A stretch of DNA of 64,000 nucleotides from Enterobacter sp. JBIWA008 (GCF_019968765.1 NZ_CP074149.1:930001-994000); one strand, 5' to 3'; positions 11,050 to 21,683 are shown, counted from the stretch's first letter. The notes: generated from the letters alone by a model not told the origin. Numbers and translations are program-made.

Positions 11050-11628
11050 ATGTACCAGGATCTTATTCGTAACGAACTGAACGAAGCGGCGGAAACGCTG
11101 GCGAACTTTCTGAAAGATGATGCCAATATTCACGCTATTCAGCGCGCAGCGGTCCTGCTGGCCGACAGCTTTAAAGCCGGTGGCAAAGTGCTTTCCTGCG
11201 GTAACGGCGGTTCTCACTGTGACGCTATGCACTTCGCAGAAGAGCTGACCGGACGCTATCGCGAAAACCGCCCGGGCTACCCGGCGATTGCGATTTCCGA
11301 CGTGAGCCACATCTCCTGCGTAGGTAACGACTTTGGTTACGACCACATCTTCTCCCGCTACGTTGAAGCCGTAGGCCGTGAAGGCGACGTGTTGCTGGGA
11401 ATCTCTACTTCCGGCAACTCCGGCAACGTGATCAAAGCGATCGCCGCCGCGCGTGAAAAAGGGATGAAAGTCATCACCCTGACCGGGAAAGATGGCGGTA
11501 AGATGGACGGTACGGCGGATGTCGAAATTCGCGTTCCGCACTTCGGTTATGCTGACCGAATTCAGGAAATTCACATCAAAGTGATCCACATCCTGATCCA
11601 GCTGATCGAAAAAGAGATGGTTAAGTAA
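11050..11628 (+). CDS. gmhA: Sedoheptulose-7-phosphate isomerase GmhA (LpcA)
   Basis: This 192-residue SIS-domain protein has the same length as E. coli GmhA. It converts sedoheptulose 7-phosphate to D-glycero-D-manno-heptose 7-phosphate, the first step of ADP-heptose synthesis for the LPS inner core. Visible elements are the phosphate-binding [11 protein letters not shown] loop (52-62), a second sugar-phosphate loop [11 protein letters not shown] and C-terminal H-I-K-V-I-H helices that supply metal ligands. Cytoplasmic tetramer by family knowledge. Confidence 0.95.
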   Translation: MYQDLIRNELNEAAETLANFLKDDANIHAIQRAAVLLADSFKAGGKVLSCGNGGSHCDAMHFAEELTGRYRENRPGYPAIAISDVSHISCVGNDFGYDHIFSRYVEAVGREGDVLLGISTSGNSGNVIKAIAAAREKGMKVITLTGKDGGKMDGTADVEIRVPHFGYADRIQEIHIKVIHILIQLIEKEMVK

Positions 11629-11636
11629 GACTTCGC

Positions 11637-11657
11637 TGGGGGGCTCCGGTGCCCCCC
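11637..11657 (+). terminator. GC-rich hairpin after gmhA
   Basis: GGGGGGC / GCCCCCC stem with a short loop, lacking a T-run. It may attenuate rather than fully stop transcription into yafJ. Confidence 0.4.
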
Positions 11658-11676
11658 GCTGTTGTGGAGGTGTTTT

Positions 11677-12444
11677 ATGTGCGAACTGCTCGGGATGAGC
11701 GCCAATGTGCCAACCGATATCTGCTTTAGCTTCACCGGACTGGTTCAGCGCGGTGGAGGAACCGGGCCGCATAAAGACGGCTGGGGCATCACCTTCTACG
11801 AAGGCAAAGGGTGTCGCACGTTCAAAGATCCACAGCCCAGCTTTAACTCACCGATTGCTAAACTGGTGCAGGACTATCCCATCAAGTCCCGCTCGGTGAT
11901 CGCCCACATCCGTCAGGCTAACCGTGGCGAAGTGGCGCTGGAAAATACCCATCCGTTTACCCGTGAACTGTGGGGCCGTAACTGGACCTATGCGCACAAC
12001 GGGCAACTCACGGGCTATAAATCACTGGAGACGGGTAATTTCCGCCCGGTCGGCGAGACGGACAGCGAAAAAGCCTTCTGCTGGCTGCTTCACAAGCTGA
12101 CGGAGCGCTATCCCCGCACGCCCGGCAACATGACTGCCGTGTTCAAATACATCGCGACGCTGGCATCTGAACTGCGTGAAAAAGGCGTGTTCAACATGCT
12201 GCTCTCTGATGGCCGCTATGTGATGGCGTTCTGCTCGACGAATCTGTTCTGGATCACCCGCCGAGCGCCGTTTGGGGTTGCGACGCTGCTCGATCAGGAT
12301 GTGGAGATAGACTTTCAGAAGGAGACCACACCGAACGATGTGGTCACTGTTATCGCAACGCAGCCGTTAACGGGCAACGAAACCTGGCAAAAGATTATGC
12401 CAGGCGAGTGGGTGCTATTTTGTCTCGGGGACCGTGTAATTTGA
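11677..12444 (+). CDS. yafJ: Class II glutamine amidotransferase YafJ
   Basis: This 255-residue protein matches E. coli YafJ. The start at 11677 is chosen because it places the catalytic Cys at position 2 (MCELLGM), as Ntn-type class II glutamine amidotransferases require, and because GGAGG lies just upstream. Conserved parts of the glutaminase fold are visible: [17 protein letters not shown] and THPF followed by HNGQL. The acceptor substrate of YafJ is not known to me. Its last 30 bp overlap the end of yafK on the opposite strand. Confidence 0.9.
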   Translation: MCELLGMSANVPTDICFSFTGLVQRGGGTGPHKDGWGITFYEGKGCRTFKDPQPSFNSPIAKLVQDYPIKSRSVIAHIRQANRGEVALENTHPFTRELWGRNWTYAHNGQLTGYKSLETGNFRPVGETDSEKAFCWLLHKLTERYPRTPGNMTAVFKYIATLASELREKGVFNMLLSDGRYVMAFCSTNLFWITRRAPFGVATLLDQDVEIDFQKETTPNDVVTVIATQPLTGNETWQKIMPGEWVLFCLGDRVI

Positions 12445-13155
12445 CGCCAGCTGCGGATGGACGACTTCGTGGCTCAGCGGTTTGCTGACCACGTAACGGC
12501 CATCGACGATAGAGACCACTGGTGGCTTGTGGGTCTGCTCAAAGTAGTCGTAACCAGGCTTCAGCTGTTTCCAGAAATCCGCGTAGTATGAGTACTTGTG
12601 ACGCGCCATGTTGGCGTCCGTCATGCGGAAGGGATAGATGCTGACCTGTACGTTAGGCTGCCCAAAGACCAGCGCGCCCGTCACGAACTGGAAAATCTCA
12701 TCAATGCCGGAGTCGGTCATCGCATAACAGCCGACAGACACGCAGGCACCGTGGATCATCAGGTATTTACCTTCATAACCGTGTGCACGGTCATAGGCAT
12801 TCGGGAAGCCGATGTTAATGGCCTTATAGAAGCGGCTGTCAGGTTTTAGCTGACTACGCTGAACGTTGTAAAACCCTTCCGGACTTTTGAAATCGCCCTG
12901 ACGCTGTTTTGGCCCCAGACCGCCGGAGTAGTTACAAATTTTGTAACTATCAAGCAGCTGATATGTCTCGCCCATTTTGACAAACAGATCGAGAGTGCGC
13001 TCTTCCTTAAAGATCTGAATATAAACCGGCGATCCCATTAACTGCTGTTTATATTCTTTGCTGATCGGCGTCGTTGAGCTATTACTGCTGAGCAGCCCGG
13101 CAAACGACATGCACGGCATCAGAAGCATCGCAATGAACAATGCGATTTTACGCAT
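12415..13155 (-). CDS. dpaA: Periplasmic L,D-transpeptidase-fold amidase DpaA (YafK, LdtF)
   Basis: This 246-residue exported protein has a signal peptide in residues 1-19 and a YkuD catalytic domain. The motif H-G-x-x-x-S-x-G-C is visible, with His135 and catalytic Cys143 ([13 protein letters not shown]). In E. coli this protein (YafK, LdtF, now DpaA) releases Braun lipoprotein from peptidoglycan rather than making 3-3 cross-links. It converges on yafJ with a 30-bp 3' overlap. Unlike E. coli K-12, no yafQ-dinJ toxin pair follows upstream; the Na+-NQR operon lies there instead. Confidence 0.9.
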   Translation of the reverse strand: MRKIALFIAMLLMPCMSFAGLLSSNSSTTPISKEYKQQLMGSPVYIQIFKEERTLDLFVKMGETYQLLDSYKICNYSGGLGPKQRQGDFKSPEGFYNVQRSQLKPDSRFYKAINIGFPNAYDRAHGYEGKYLMIHGACVSVGCYAMTDSGIDEIFQFVTGALVFGQPNVQVSIYPFRMTDANMARHKYSYYADFWKQLKPGYDYFEQTHKPPVVSIVDGRYVVSKPLSHEVVHPQLASNYTVPETK

Positions 13156-13453
13156 ACTACTAGTTCCTTGATAAAACCATGACCAACTTGCCAGGACGGC
13201 AAAAGAGACCCGAAATCAGATTATTCTGTTAGGAGCGCTCACATTAGCACCGCTATAGATTTTCGCAAGAGCCGGGCGGTGAGTTTACAAATTAGTTTTA
13301 CTTTATAAACCATCAAAATCGTGATGGCTCCAGGAACTTTGCGCATTAGCTCGCAATTTGGCGCGCGCGACGGTGGATTACCTGCCTGCGAGAAGAGGAA
13401 AATGCTACACTTCGCGCCCACTGGATTGTTGTTCATGGAAACCTGCTAACCAC
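13156..13453. promoter_or_regulatory. Divergent yafK / nqrA intergenic region
   Basis: About 300 bp with no convincing gene. Toward yafK (minus strand) a possible promoter is TTGCGA (13263-13268) and TAATGT (13241-13246) with a 16-bp spacer. Toward nqrA (plus strand) the extended -10 TGCTACACT at 13403-13411 is the best candidate, with no good -35. The leader to nqrA is about 35-40 nt and has only a weak GGAAA ribosome site. Confidence 0.4.
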
Positions 13454-14797
13454 ATGTTTAAAATTAAAAAAGGACTTAATCTGCCGATTGCAGGCGTGCC
13501 AGCGCAGCACGTTTCGACAGGCGCAAGCGTCCGTCATGTCGCCATTTTGGGCGAAGACTACCTGGGTATGCGTCCTTCAATGCTGGTACAGGAGGGCGAT
13601 CGCGTTATCAAAGGACAGGCGCTCTTCGAGGATAAAAAAAATCCCGGCGTGATGTTCACGGCACCCGCGAGCGGCACCGTTGTGGCCATCAACCGTGGCG
13701 AACGGCGCGTTTTGCAGTCGGTGGTTATCCGCATTGAAGGCGATGAAAAGCGTGAATTTGCCCATTACGACAAAGCAGAACTCGCATCGCTGAACCGTGA
13801 CGCCGTTCAGGATCTACTCCTGGCCTCCGGATTATGGACCGCGCTTCGTACGCGTCCCTTCAGCAAATCCCCCGTACCGGGCACGGAACCGGCCGCCATT
13901 TTCGTTACGGCAATCGACACCAACCCGCTCAGCGTGGACCCGCAGCCGGTTATCCTGGCGCAGCGCAAAGCCTTTGATGCTGGGCTGACCGTTTTAACCC
14001 GCCTCACGTCAGGAAAAGTCCACGTTTGCCAGGCCGGCGGCGGCAAGCTCGGCGGACATCCGCAGGGGCAGGTCACGTTTAATGAATTTTCGGGCCCCCA
14101 TCCTGCGGGGCTGGTCGGCACCCATATTCACTTCCTTGAGCCGGTAAGCCTGACGAAACAGGTCTGGCATCTGAATTATCAGGACGTCATCGCCATCGGG
14201 AAGCTCTTCACCACCGGTGATCTGTACGCGGAACGCGTCATCGCCATCGGCGGACCGCAGGCTGAAAAACCGCGTCTGGTGAAGACGCTGCTGGGCGCAG
14301 ACATCAATGAGCTGCTCGAGGGGGAAACGAAAGCGGGTGAAAACCGCCTGATTTCCGGTTCGGTCCTCAGCGGCCGCCATGCTGTCAATGCGCACGCGTA
14401 CCTGGGACGTTTCCATTTACAGGTCAGCATTGTGCAGGAAGGACGTGAGAAAGAGCTGTTTGGCTGGGTTCTGCCCGGTGCGGAAAAATACTCCGTCACC
14501 CGGACCACGCTGGGCCACTTCCTGCGTAATAAGCTGTTTAGCTTCTCAACCAGCACGCACGGCGGCGAGCGAGCCATGGTCCCGATTGGCAACTACGAAC
14601 GCGTCATGCCGCTGGATATTCTTCCCACCGTGCTGTTACGCGATCTCCTTGCTGGGGATACCGACGGCGCGCAGGCGCTGGGCTGTCTGGAGCTTGACGA
14701 AGAAGATTTGGCGCTCTGTACCTATGTCTGTCCGGGCAAATACGAATATGGGCCGGTATTGCGCGAGGTGTTAACCCGCATTGAGCAGGAGGGATAA
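13454..14797 (+). CDS. nqrA: Na+-translocating NADH:quinone reductase subunit NqrA
   Basis: This 447-residue peripheral subunit of the sodium pump has the usual family length. The start [12 protein letters not shown] at 13454 is chosen over an earlier in-frame codon because every NqrA I recall begins this way. The N-terminal biotinyl-lipoyl-like fold and the central domain ([15 protein letters not shown]) are evident. NqrA has no transmembrane segments and lies on the cytoplasmic face; it contributes to quinone binding by family knowledge. It is the first gene of the nqrA-F operon, with 3 bp to nqrB. Confidence 0.95.
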   Translation: MFKIKKGLNLPIAGVPAQHVSTGASVRHVAILGEDYLGMRPSMLVQEGDRVIKGQALFEDKKNPGVMFTAPASGTVVAINRGERRVLQSVVIRIEGDEKREFAHYDKAELASLNRDAVQDLLLASGLWTALRTRPFSKSPVPGTEPAAIFVTAIDTNPLSVDPQPVILAQRKAFDAGLTVLTRLTSGKVHVCQAGGGKLGGHPQGQVTFNEFSGPHPAGLVGTHIHFLEPVSLTKQVWHLNYQDVIAIGKLFTTGDLYAERVIAIGGPQAEKPRLVKTLLGADINELLEGETKAGENRLISGSVLSGRHAVNAHAYLGRFHLQVSIVQEGREKELFGWVLPGAEKYSVTRTTLGHFLRNKLFSFSTSTHGGERAMVPIGNYERVMPLDILPTVLLRDLLAGDTDGAQALGCLELDEEDLALCTYVCPGKYEYGPVLREVLTRIEQEG

Positions 14798-14800
14798 CCG

Positions 14801-16036
14801 ATGGGCTTAAAACACCTCTTTGAAAAAATTGAGCCGCACTTTACCGAAGGGAAGCTCAAAAAGTACTACCCGTTGTATGAAGCAACGACGACTATTTTCT
14901 ACACGCCGGGGCTGGTGACCAAGGGGGCGGCGCACGTTCGCGATGCCATCGACCTTAAGCGGATGATGATCCTTGTGTGGTTTGCGGTCTTCCCGGCGAT
15001 GTTCTGGGGAATGTACAACGTTGGCCTGCAGACCATTCCGGCGCTGCACCACATGTACGATGCACAGCAGCTGGCGCAGGTAATCCAGTCAGACTGGCAC
15101 TACCGTCTGGCCCAGTCGTTAGGGGTGAGCTTCGCTGCAAACGCGGGCTGGCTGAGCATGATGACGCTGGGCGCGGTTTTCTTCCTGCCGATTTACATCA
15201 CGGTATTTATCGTGGGCGGCTTCTGGGAAGTGCTGTTTGCCATCATTCGTAAACACGAGATCAACGAAGGCTTCTTCGTGACCTCTATTTTGTTTGCCCT
15301 GATTGTTCCCCCGACGCTGCCGCTCTGGCAGGCGGCGCTGGGCATCAGCTTCGGCGTGGTGATTGCCAAAGAGATCTTCGGCGGCACCGGGCGTAACTTC
15401 CTCAACCCGGCGCTGGCGGGACGCGCGTTTCTGTTCTTTGCTTATCCGGCGCAAATCTCGGGCGATCTGGTGTGGACGGCGGCAGACGGATTTTCCGGCG
15501 CGACGCCGCTTTCACAGTGGGCTGCACACGGCGGCGAAACGCTGGTTAACAACGCTACAGGTCAGCCTGTCACCTGGTTTGATGCCTTTATTGGCACCAT
15601 TCCGGGCTCCATCGGAGAAGTCTCTACGCTGATGATTTTGCTTGGCGGGGCGATCATTCTTTTCGGCCGCGTGGCCTCCTGGCGGATCGTTGCGGGCGTG
15701 ATGCTCGGTATGGTGCTGACCGCCACCCTGTTCAACGTTATCGGTTCGACCACCAATCCGATGTTCTCCATGCCGTGGTACTGGCATCTGGTGCTGGGTG
15801 GCTTCGCGTTCGGCATGATGTTCATGGCGACGGACCCCGTCTCTGCCTCGTTTACGGACAAAGGTAAATGGAGCTATGGCGTGCTCATTGGCGCGATGTG
15901 TGTCCTGATCCGCGTGGTCAACCCGGCGTACCCGGAAGGGATGATGTTGGCCATTCTGTTTGCCAACCTGTTTGCGCCGCTCTTCGATTACCTGGTCGTG
16001 CGGGCCAATATCAAACGGAGGAAGGCGCGTGGCTGA
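14801..16036 (+). CDS. nqrB: Na+-NQR subunit NqrB (covalent FMN, sodium channel)
   Basis: This 411-residue integral membrane subunit carries the FMN attachment motif SGAT (232-235) in [12 protein letters not shown], so FMN is expected as a phosphoester on Thr235. About ten membrane segments are evident and the quinone-site region is conserved. It binds riboflavin and forms the sodium path with NqrD and NqrE. Its stop overlaps the GTG start of nqrC by 8 bp. Confidence 0.95.
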   Translation: MGLKHLFEKIEPHFTEGKLKKYYPLYEATTTIFYTPGLVTKGAAHVRDAIDLKRMMILVWFAVFPAMFWGMYNVGLQTIPALHHMYDAQQLAQVIQSDWHYRLAQSLGVSFAANAGWLSMMTLGAVFFLPIYITVFIVGGFWEVLFAIIRKHEINEGFFVTSILFALIVPPTLPLWQAALGISFGVVIAKEIFGGTGRNFLNPALAGRAFLFFAYPAQISGDLVWTAADGFSGATPLSQWAAHGGETLVNNATGQPVTWFDAFIGTIPGSIGEVSTLMILLGGAIILFGRVASWRIVAGVMLGMVLTATLFNVIGSTTNPMFSMPWYWHLVLGGFAFGMMFMATDPVSASFTDKGKWSYGVLIGAMCVLIRVVNPAYPEGMMLAILFANLFAPLFDYLVVRANIKRRKARG

Positions 16037-16823
16037 AGTTAAAAATAACGACAGCATCAGCAAAACGCTGCTGGTGGTGCTGGTGCTCTGTCTGGTCTGT
16101 TCTATTGTCGTGGCCGGTTCTGCCGTGGGGTTAAAACCCCTACAGCAGGAGCAACGTGCGCTGGATAAACAGCGCAACATCCTGGCCGTCGCCGGGCTGA
16201 TGCAGGAAGGAATGAGCGCAGACGACGTTTCGGCCGTCTTTGCTGAACGTATTTCGGCGCGTCTTGTGGATTTAAAAACGGGTGAACTGCTGGATAAAGA
16301 CCCGGCAACATTCAACCAGGCGCTGGCGCTGAAAGATCCGCTGATGAGCCTGACGCTGGAGGCATCGCAAGATCCCGCCGGGATTAAGCGTCGTAGCAAC
16401 CTGGCCGAAATCTATCTGGTTCGCGATCCTCAAAAACGCATTCAGGAAGTGGTACTGCCGATCTACGGCAACGGTCTGTGGTCAATGATGTACGCCTTTG
16501 TGGCACTGGATACCGATGGCCGCACGGTCAAAGGCATTACGTATTACGACCAGGGTGAAACCCCGGGGCTGGGTGGCGAAGTTGAAAACCCAAACTGGCG
16601 GGCACAGTTTGTCGGCAAGAAAGTGCTCGACGATAACGGTCTTCCTGCGCTGAAGGTGATGAAAGGGGCGGCACGTCCCGGTGACGACTACGCCGTTGAC
16701 GGGCTTTCCGGCGCCACGCTCACCTCAAAAGGCGTGCAGCACAGTTTTGATTTCTGGATGGGTGAGCTGGGCTTTGGTCCTTTCCTGAAAAACGTACGTG
16801 AAGGAGCGCTGAACAATGGCTGA
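16029..16823 (+). CDS. nqrC: Na+-NQR subunit NqrC (covalent FMN)
   Basis: A 264-residue subunit starting at a GTG codon (16029) that gives the usual NqrC N-terminus ([14 protein letters not shown]). It has one N-terminal membrane helix (about 13-35), a large periplasmic domain and the flavinylation motif SGAT (227-230), with FMN expected on Thr230. No ATG fits the family start, and the GTG overlaps the nqrB stop by 8 bp, so translation is probably coupled. FMN attachment to NqrB and NqrC needs ApbE, which is not encoded in this window. Confidence 0.95.
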   Translation: MAEVKNNDSISKTLLVVLVLCLVCSIVVAGSAVGLKPLQQEQRALDKQRNILAVAGLMQEGMSADDVSAVFAERISARLVDLKTGELLDKDPATFNQALALKDPLMSLTLEASQDPAGIKRRSNLAEIYLVRDPQKRIQEVVLPIYGNGLWSMMYAFVALDTDGRTVKGITYYDQGETPGLGGEVENPNWRAQFVGKKVLDDNGLPALKVMKGAARPGDDYAVDGLSGATLTSKGVQHSFDFWMGELGFGPFLKNVREGALNNG

Positions 16824-17454
16824 TACCGGTGAACTGAAAGAAGTCAAAAAGGTGCTCATTGGCCCCCTGCTTGCCAATAACCCGATCACGCTCCAGGTGC
16901 TGGGCGTCTGTTCGGCTCTGGCGGTGACGACCAAGCTGGAAACGGCGGTGGTGATGACGCTGGCCGTCACGCTGGTCACGGCGTTCTCCAGCATGTTTAT
17001 CTCGATGATCCGCCACCACATTCCCAACAGCGTGAGGATCATCGTCCAGATGGCGATCATCGCCTCGCTGGTTATCGTGGTCGATCAGCTGCTTCGCGCC
17101 TTCGCCTATGAAACCTCCAAACAGCTCTCGGTGTTTGTCGGGCTGATTATCACCAACTGTATCGTCATGGGACGTGCGGAAGCCTACGCCATGAAAATGC
17201 CGCCTATGGCGAGCTTTATGGACGGTATCGGCAACGGCCTCGGCTACGGCGTGATCCTGCTGACCGTTGGGTTCCTGCGTGAGCTGATTGGCAGCGGCAA
17301 GCTGTTTGGCATCACGGTGCTGGATACGGTGCAGAACGGCGGCTGGTATCTGCCAAACGGCCTGTTCCTGCTGGCCCCTAGCGCATTTTTCATTATCGGT
17401 TTGTTGATCTGGCTGATTCGTACGCTGAAGCCAGAGCAGCAGGAAAAGGAGTAA
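16816..17454 (+). CDS. nqrD: Na+-NQR subunit NqrD
   Basis: This 212-residue membrane subunit is homologous to RnfE/RsxE. It has six hydrophobic segments and the conserved Cys in [13 protein letters not shown], which with NqrE binds an intramembrane iron-sulfur centre by family knowledge. It overlaps nqrC by 8 bp. Confidence 0.95.
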   Translation: MADTGELKEVKKVLIGPLLANNPITLQVLGVCSALAVTTKLETAVVMTLAVTLVTAFSSMFISMIRHHIPNSVRIIVQMAIIASLVIVVDQLLRAFAYETSKQLSVFVGLIITNCIVMGRAEAYAMKMPPMASFMDGIGNGLGYGVILLTVGFLRELIGSGKLFGITVLDTVQNGGWYLPNGLFLLAPSAFFIIGLLIWLIRTLKPEQQEKE

Positions 17455-17460
17455 CCGACG

Positions 17461-18057
17461 ATGGCTCATTACCTGAGTTTGTTTGTGCGAGCGGTGTTTG
17501 TTGAAAACATGGCGCTCGCGTTTTTCCTCGGCATGTGTACGTTCCTTGCCGTGTCTAAAAAGGTCTCCACGGCATTTGGCCTGGGCGTGGCGGTCACCGT
17601 TGTTTTGGGGCTTTCGGTTCCGATTAACAATCTGGTTTACAACTTTGTGCTGCGGGACGGCGCGCTGGTGGAAGGGGTTGATCTCAGCTTCCTGAACTTC
17701 ATCACCTTTATCGGGGTGATCGCGGCGCTGGTGCAAATCCTCGAGATGATCCTCGATAAATATTTCCCGTCGCTGTACAACGCGCTGGGGATCTTCCTGC
17801 CGCTGATCGCGGTGAACTGCGCCATCTTTGGCGGCGTCTCGTTTATGGTTCAGCGTGATTACAACTTCAGTGAATCCGTGGTGTACGGTTTTGGTTCCGG
17901 CATCGGCTGGATGCTGGCGATTGTCACCATGGCGGGGATCCGCGAGAAAATGAAATATGCCAACGTGCCTGCGGGTCTGCGTGGCTTAGGGATCACCTTT
18001 ATCACCACCGGGCTGATGGCGCTGGGCTTTATGTCCTTCTCCGGTGTGCAGCTATAA
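17461..18057 (+). CDS. nqrE: Na+-NQR subunit NqrE
   Basis: This 198-residue membrane subunit is homologous to RnfA/RsxA and is the inverted-topology partner of NqrD. The conserved Cys pair is visible: [10 protein letters not shown] near 27 and AVNCAIFGG near 119. Start ATG 17461, 6 bp after nqrD. Confidence 0.95.
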   Translation: MAHYLSLFVRAVFVENMALAFFLGMCTFLAVSKKVSTAFGLGVAVTVVLGLSVPINNLVYNFVLRDGALVEGVDLSFLNFITFIGVIAALVQILEMILDKYFPSLYNALGIFLPLIAVNCAIFGGVSFMVQRDYNFSESVVYGFGSGIGWMLAIVTMAGIREKMKYANVPAGLRGLGITFITTGLMALGFMSFSGVQL

Positions 18058-18067
18058 GGGCTAACAG

Positions 18068-19291
18068 ATGGAAATTATTCTTGGCGTGGTGATGTTCACG
18101 CTGATAGTACTGGTGCTGTCAGGGCTGATCCTGACGGCGCGTGCAAAGCTGGTCAATTCAGGGGATGTGGTCATTGATATCAATGACGATCCGCAGAATC
18201 AGATCCGCACTCCGGCGGGGGACAAGCTGCTCAACACGCTCTCCGGTAACGGCATTTTTGTCTCCTCCGCCTGCGGCGGCGGCGGCTCTTGCGGGCAGTG
18301 CCGCGTGACGGTAAAAGAGGGCGGTGGCGATATTCTGCCAACCGAGCTGGCGCATATTACAAAGCGTGAGGCAAAAGAGGGCTGTCGTCTGGCCTGCCAG
18401 GTCGCGGTGCGCCAGAACATGAAGATTGAGCTGCCGGAAGAGATCTTCGGCGTAAAAAAATGGGAGTGCGAGGTTATCTCTAATGATAACAAAGCCACCT
18501 TTATTAAAGAGCTGAAGCTGAGGGTGCCGGAAGGGGAAGATGTTCCGTTCCGCGCCGGGGGGTACATTCAGATTGAGTGTCCTGAGCATACCGTGGCCTA
18601 CGCGGACTTCGACGTGCCGGATGAGTATCGTGCCGACTGGGACAAATTCAATCTCTTCCGCTTTGTCTCGGAGGTGAAAGAGCCGACGCTGCGCGCCTAC
18701 TCGATGGCCAACTACCCGGAAGAGAAGGGCATCATCATGCTCAACGTGCGTATCGCCACGCCGCCACCGAATGTGCAGGATGCACCGCCGGGCGTGATGT
18801 CGTCATACATCTGGTCCCTGAAGCCTGGCGATAAGGTGACGATCTCCGGACCGTTCGGGGAGTTCTTCGCGAAAGATACCGACGCGGAAATGGTCTTTAT
18901 CGGCGGTGGGGCCGGTATGGCCCCGTTGCGCTCGCACATTTTTGACCAGCTCAAGCGGTTGGGGAGCCAGCGTAAGATCAGCTTCTGGTACGGGGCGCGC
19001 TCGCTTCGCGAGATGTTCTATGATGATGAGTTTGAGCAGCTGGCGCGTGAAAACCCGAACTTTACCTTCCACGTTGCGCTTTCCGATCCGCAGCCGGAAG
19101 ATAGCTGGACGGGCTATACGGGGTTCATCCACAACGTGCTGTATGAAAACTACCTCAAACAGCATCCGGCGCCTGAGGACTGCGAGTTCTATATGTGTGG
19201 TCCGCCGATGATGAACGCCGCCGTGATCAAGATGCTGAAAGATCTGGGCATAGAAGATGAGAATATCCTCCTTGATGATTTCGGAGGCTGA
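18068..19291 (+). CDS. nqrF: Na+-NQR subunit NqrF (NADH dehydrogenase, 2Fe-2S, FAD)
   Basis: This 407-residue subunit is the NADH entry point of the pump. It has one N-terminal membrane helix (1-25) and a plant-type 2Fe-2S ferredoxin domain with Cys69, Cys75, Cys78 and Cys110. A ferredoxin-reductase module follows, with FAD motif [12 protein letters not shown] motif [12 protein letters not shown] and C-terminal MCGPPMMN. Electrons pass from NADH to FAD to 2Fe-2S and on to NqrDE. It is followed by nqrM after 2 bp. Confidence 0.95.
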   Translation: MEIILGVVMFTLIVLVLSGLILTARAKLVNSGDVVIDINDDPQNQIRTPAGDKLLNTLSGNGIFVSSACGGGGSCGQCRVTVKEGGGDILPTELAHITKREAKEGCRLACQVAVRQNMKIELPEEIFGVKKWECEVISNDNKATFIKELKLRVPEGEDVPFRAGGYIQIECPEHTVAYADFDVPDEYRADWDKFNLFRFVSEVKEPTLRAYSMANYPEEKGIIMLNVRIATPPPNVQDAPPGVMSSYIWSLKPGDKVTISGPFGEFFAKDTDAEMVFIGGGAGMAPLRSHIFDQLKRLGSQRKISFWYGARSLREMFYDDEFEQLARENPNFTFHVALSDPQPEDSWTGYTGFIHNVLYENYLKQHPAPEDCEFYMCGPPMMNAAVIKMLKDLGIEDENILLDDFGG

Positions 19292-19293
19292 TC

Positions 19294-19506
19294 ATGCTGA
19301 CCTTTCTGGCGACCTTCGCGGTGTTTGTGCTGGTGGTTTTCGGCATGTCATTAGGCTGGATTATCAAGCGTAAAAGCATTCAGGGCAGCTGCGGCGGTAT
19401 CTCTTCTATCGGAATGGAAAAGGTTTGCGACTGCCCGGAACCGTGCGATGCGCGAAAAAAACGAATGGTGCGGGAACAGCAGCGTCAGCAAAAAAGAATC
19501 ATCTAG
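19294..19506 (+). CDS. nqrM: Na+-NQR maturation factor NqrM (DUF539)
   Basis: This 70-residue protein has one N-terminal membrane helix and four cysteines (33, 45, 47, 51), the DUF539/NqrM pattern. NqrM is required for assembly of active Na+-NQR and is thought to deliver iron to the NqrDE centre. It directly follows nqrF; in Vibrio an apbE gene usually lies between them, and here it does not. Confidence 0.9.
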   Translation: MLTFLATFAVFVLVVFGMSLGWIIKRKSIQGSCGGISSIGMEKVCDCPEPCDARKKRMVREQQRQQKRII

Positions 19507-19540
19507 CAAAAAAAGGCCGCATATTGCGGCCTTTCCTGTT
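19507..19540. terminator. Bidirectional terminator between nqrM and the GDPD-like gene
   Basis: AAAGGCCGC / GCGGCCTTT stem with a 5-nt loop. On the minus strand it is followed by a strong T-run (TTTTTTTGC); on the plus strand it is followed by CCTGTTTATTTTG. It can serve both converging transcripts. Confidence 0.8.
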
Positions 19541-20403
19541 TATTTTGCCCAGCTTTTCGCTTGCGCTGGCGAATCCACGAGAACCCCTTTGGCGCCTAAT
19601 GCTTTGGCTTTCTGATAATCTTCGTTAGAGTTCACGCCGATAAAAATCAGGTGGGCATTGCCCTGGGAGCGAAAGCAATCAACGGCTTCTTTGTCCCATG
19701 TTAAGGTTGCAGGAGAGATCCCTTCGCCTAAGGTAAATTTCTCAACTACCTCGACCTTTCTGTTTAACTCAAGTCCATACCAGTAATCATTCATTTTTTG
19801 TGAGGGCGGAAGGCATTCGTGGCTTAACGAAATATTGGCCAGACGGGTGCGCGTTTCGCTGCGGGTCACAAAACGAGGGATTTCGGTAGGCAAAGCTTCC
19901 AGATAACGGTCTTCTGTTGAATAGACGCGAACCCGATTCAGGCTATTGGTTTCCTTCAACACGTTAAGCAGTTGCTTACCCATCATGTCCGGGTTTGCAT
20001 CAGGGGATTTGATATCAATATAAAACTGCGTATCGGGCCAGGTAGTCAGTACCGATTTAAGCGTTGGTATCGTCGTATTTAGCAGGTTTTCCGGCAGTTC
20101 CTTGTCCTTCCACTTCACGCTGGTATCTATCTTCGCCAGTTCCGCGAGTGAATACTGTGACACCTTGCCTTGCTGATTGGTTAACGCTTTCAGGTCGCTT
20201 GGGCGATAGAGTACTGGAACCCCGTCCCGGCTTAATTGCACGGTGACCCAAATGGCCTGTGCCTTGTTTTCAAGCGCCAGTTTAATGGCCGGAAGGCTAT
20301 TTTCAGGCGCATCCGCAGTGCCGCCCCGATGCGCAATGATCTCCGGGTTAGCAAATGCCGCGCTCGCCAGAAAAATTAATGGTACAGAAAAGATTTTCTT
20401 CAT
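19540..20403 (-). CDS. Exported glycerophosphodiester-phosphodiesterase-like protein, degenerate active site
   Basis: This 287-residue protein has a clear signal peptide (MKKIFSVPLIFLASAAFA, cut near residue 18), so it should be periplasmic. The first GDPD motif is intact (HRGG at 25-28, then the Glu of PENS at 34). In active GDPDs the second motif carries E-x-D followed later by H-D. Here it reads WVTVQLSRDGVPVLYRPSD, so both acidic metal ligands and the second His appear lost. A later FYIDIKSP segment resembles the family E-x-K motif with Asp for Glu. It may therefore be a binding protein or an altered enzyme. It converges with nqrM and diverges from dinB. Confidence 0.75.
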   Translation of the reverse strand: MKKIFSVPLIFLASAAFANPEIIAHRGGTADAPENSLPAIKLALENKAQAIWVTVQLSRDGVPVLYRPSDLKALTNQQGKVSQYSLAELAKIDTSVKWKDKELPENLLNTTIPTLKSVLTTWPDTQFYIDIKSPDANPDMMGKQLLNVLKETNSLNRVRVYSTEDRYLEALPTEIPRFVTRSETRTRLANISLSHECLPPSQKMNDYWYGLELNRKVEVVEKFTLGEGISPATLTWDKEAVDCFRSQGNAHLIFIGVNSNEDYQKAKALGAKGVLVDSPAQAKSWAK

Positions 20404-20529
20404 GAATTAATACCCTCCATTTATTTTTAAAGTGTATGTATATCAATATTTTATTCGGAATTTTCATAACACATTTTTACGACAAACATGCGACACGAAA
20501 ACAGCTGACGCATTTTTTGCCTTTTGTTA

Positions 20530-20549
20530 TACTGTATATAAATACATGT
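20530..20549 (+). promoter_or_regulatory. LexA-box-like site upstream of dinB
   Basis: TACTGTATATAAATACATGT has the CTGT-N8-ACAG layout with one change in the second half (ACAT). It lies 14 bp before the dinB ATG. It fits SOS control of dinB, as in E. coli. Confidence 0.75.
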
Positions 20550-20562
20550 GTTGGTTCGAAAG

Positions 20563-21621
20563 ATGCGCAAAATAATCCATGTCGATATGGACTGCTTTTT
20601 TGCCGCAGTGGAGATGCGTGACAACCCGGCGCTGCGGGATATTCCCATCGCCATTGGCGGCAGCCGCGTTCAGCGTGGTGTCATCAGCACCGCCAACTAC
20701 CCTGCGCGCAAATTTGGCGTGCGCAGCGCTATGCCGACGGCGATGGCGCTAAAACTCTGTCCCCACCTCACCCTTTTGCCCGGTCGCTTTGAAGCCTACA
20801 AAGAAGCGTCAAACCATATACGGGAAATCTTCTCCCGCTATACCTCACTGATTGAGCCGCTATCGCTGGACGAAGCCTATCTGGACGTCACCGACAGCCT
20901 GCACTGTCATGGCTCCGCCACCCTGATGGCGCAGGAGATTCGCCAGACGATCTTCAACGAGCTGGATCTCACCGCATCGGCAGGCGTCGCGCCGGTAAAA
21001 TTTCTCGCTAAAATCGCCTCCGATTTAAATAAGCCCAACGGTCAGTATGTCATCACGCCGGAAGAGGTACCTGCATTCCTAAAAACGCTGCCGCTTGGCA
21101 AAATCCCCGGAGTAGGAAAAGTCTCCGCCGCAAAGCTGGAAAGCATGGGGTTACGCACCTGCGAAGACGTGCAGCGAAGCGATCTTGCCATGCTGCTCAA
21201 GCGCTTTGGGAAGTTTGGCCGCGTGCTGTGGGAGCGCAGCCAGGGGATAGACGATCGCGATGTAAACAGCGAACGGCTGCGTAAATCCGTCGGCGTTGAG
21301 CGAACCCTCAGTGAAGATATTCATAACTGGTCGGAATGCGAAACCATTATCACGGAACAACTTTACCCGGAGCTGGAACGACGCTTAATTAAGGTGAAGC
21401 CGGACATGCTCATCGCCCGTCAGGGTATTAAATTAAAATTCAACGACTTCCAGCAGACCACGCAGGAACACGTCTGGCCGCGTCTGAATAAAGACGATCT
21501 TATCGCGACGGCGAAAAAGGCATGGGAAGAGCGTCGGGGCGGGCGAGGGGTGAGGCTGGTGGGATTGCACGTTACGCTGCTGGATCCGCAGTTAGAGCGT
21601 CAGCTGGTTTTGGGACTGTAA
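20563..21621 (+). CDS. dinB: DNA polymerase IV (Y-family) DinB
   Basis: This 352-residue error-prone lesion-bypass polymerase matches E. coli DinB throughout. The start [13 protein letters not shown] at 20563 is chosen over an upstream GTG because it matches the family N-terminus. Catalytic acids Asp8, Asp103 and Glu104 (SLDEAYLD) are visible, followed by the helix-hairpin-helix ([11 protein letters not shown]) and the little-finger domain. The C-terminus LVLGL is the beta-clamp-binding end. SOS induction is likely through the upstream LexA-like site. Confidence 0.95.
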   Translation: MRKIIHVDMDCFFAAVEMRDNPALRDIPIAIGGSRVQRGVISTANYPARKFGVRSAMPTAMALKLCPHLTLLPGRFEAYKEASNHIREIFSRYTSLIEPLSLDEAYLDVTDSLHCHGSATLMAQEIRQTIFNELDLTASAGVAPVKFLAKIASDLNKPNGQYVITPEEVPAFLKTLPLGKIPGVGKVSAAKLESMGLRTCEDVQRSDLAMLLKRFGKFGRVLWERSQGIDDRDVNSERLRKSVGVERTLSEDIHNWSECETIITEQLYPELERRLIKVKPDMLIARQGIKLKFNDFQQTTQEHVWPRLNKDDLIATAKKAWEERRGGRGVRLVGLHVTLLDPQLERQLVLGL

Positions 21622-21652
21622 AAAAGCCCGGTATTTACCGGGCCTGCGTTTT
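21621..21652 (+). terminator. dinB terminator
   Basis: Stem GCCCGGTA / TACCGGGC followed by CTGCGTTTTTC. A second hairpin (CACCCTC / GAGGGTG, 21654-21682) follows and lies next to the end of converging pepD. Confidence 0.75.
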
Positions 21653-21683
21653 TCACCCTCTCTCTTTGGGAGCGGGGAGGGTG

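Noticed and set aside
13358..13453. Upstream extension of nqrA
   Set aside because: The family N-terminus starts exactly at 13454; the added residues are unlike any NqrA and cross a likely promoter.
15512..16399. Long minus-strand frame opposite nqrB/nqrC
   Set aside because: Both nqr genes are unambiguous here; the antisense product is low-complexity Ser/Arg-rich.
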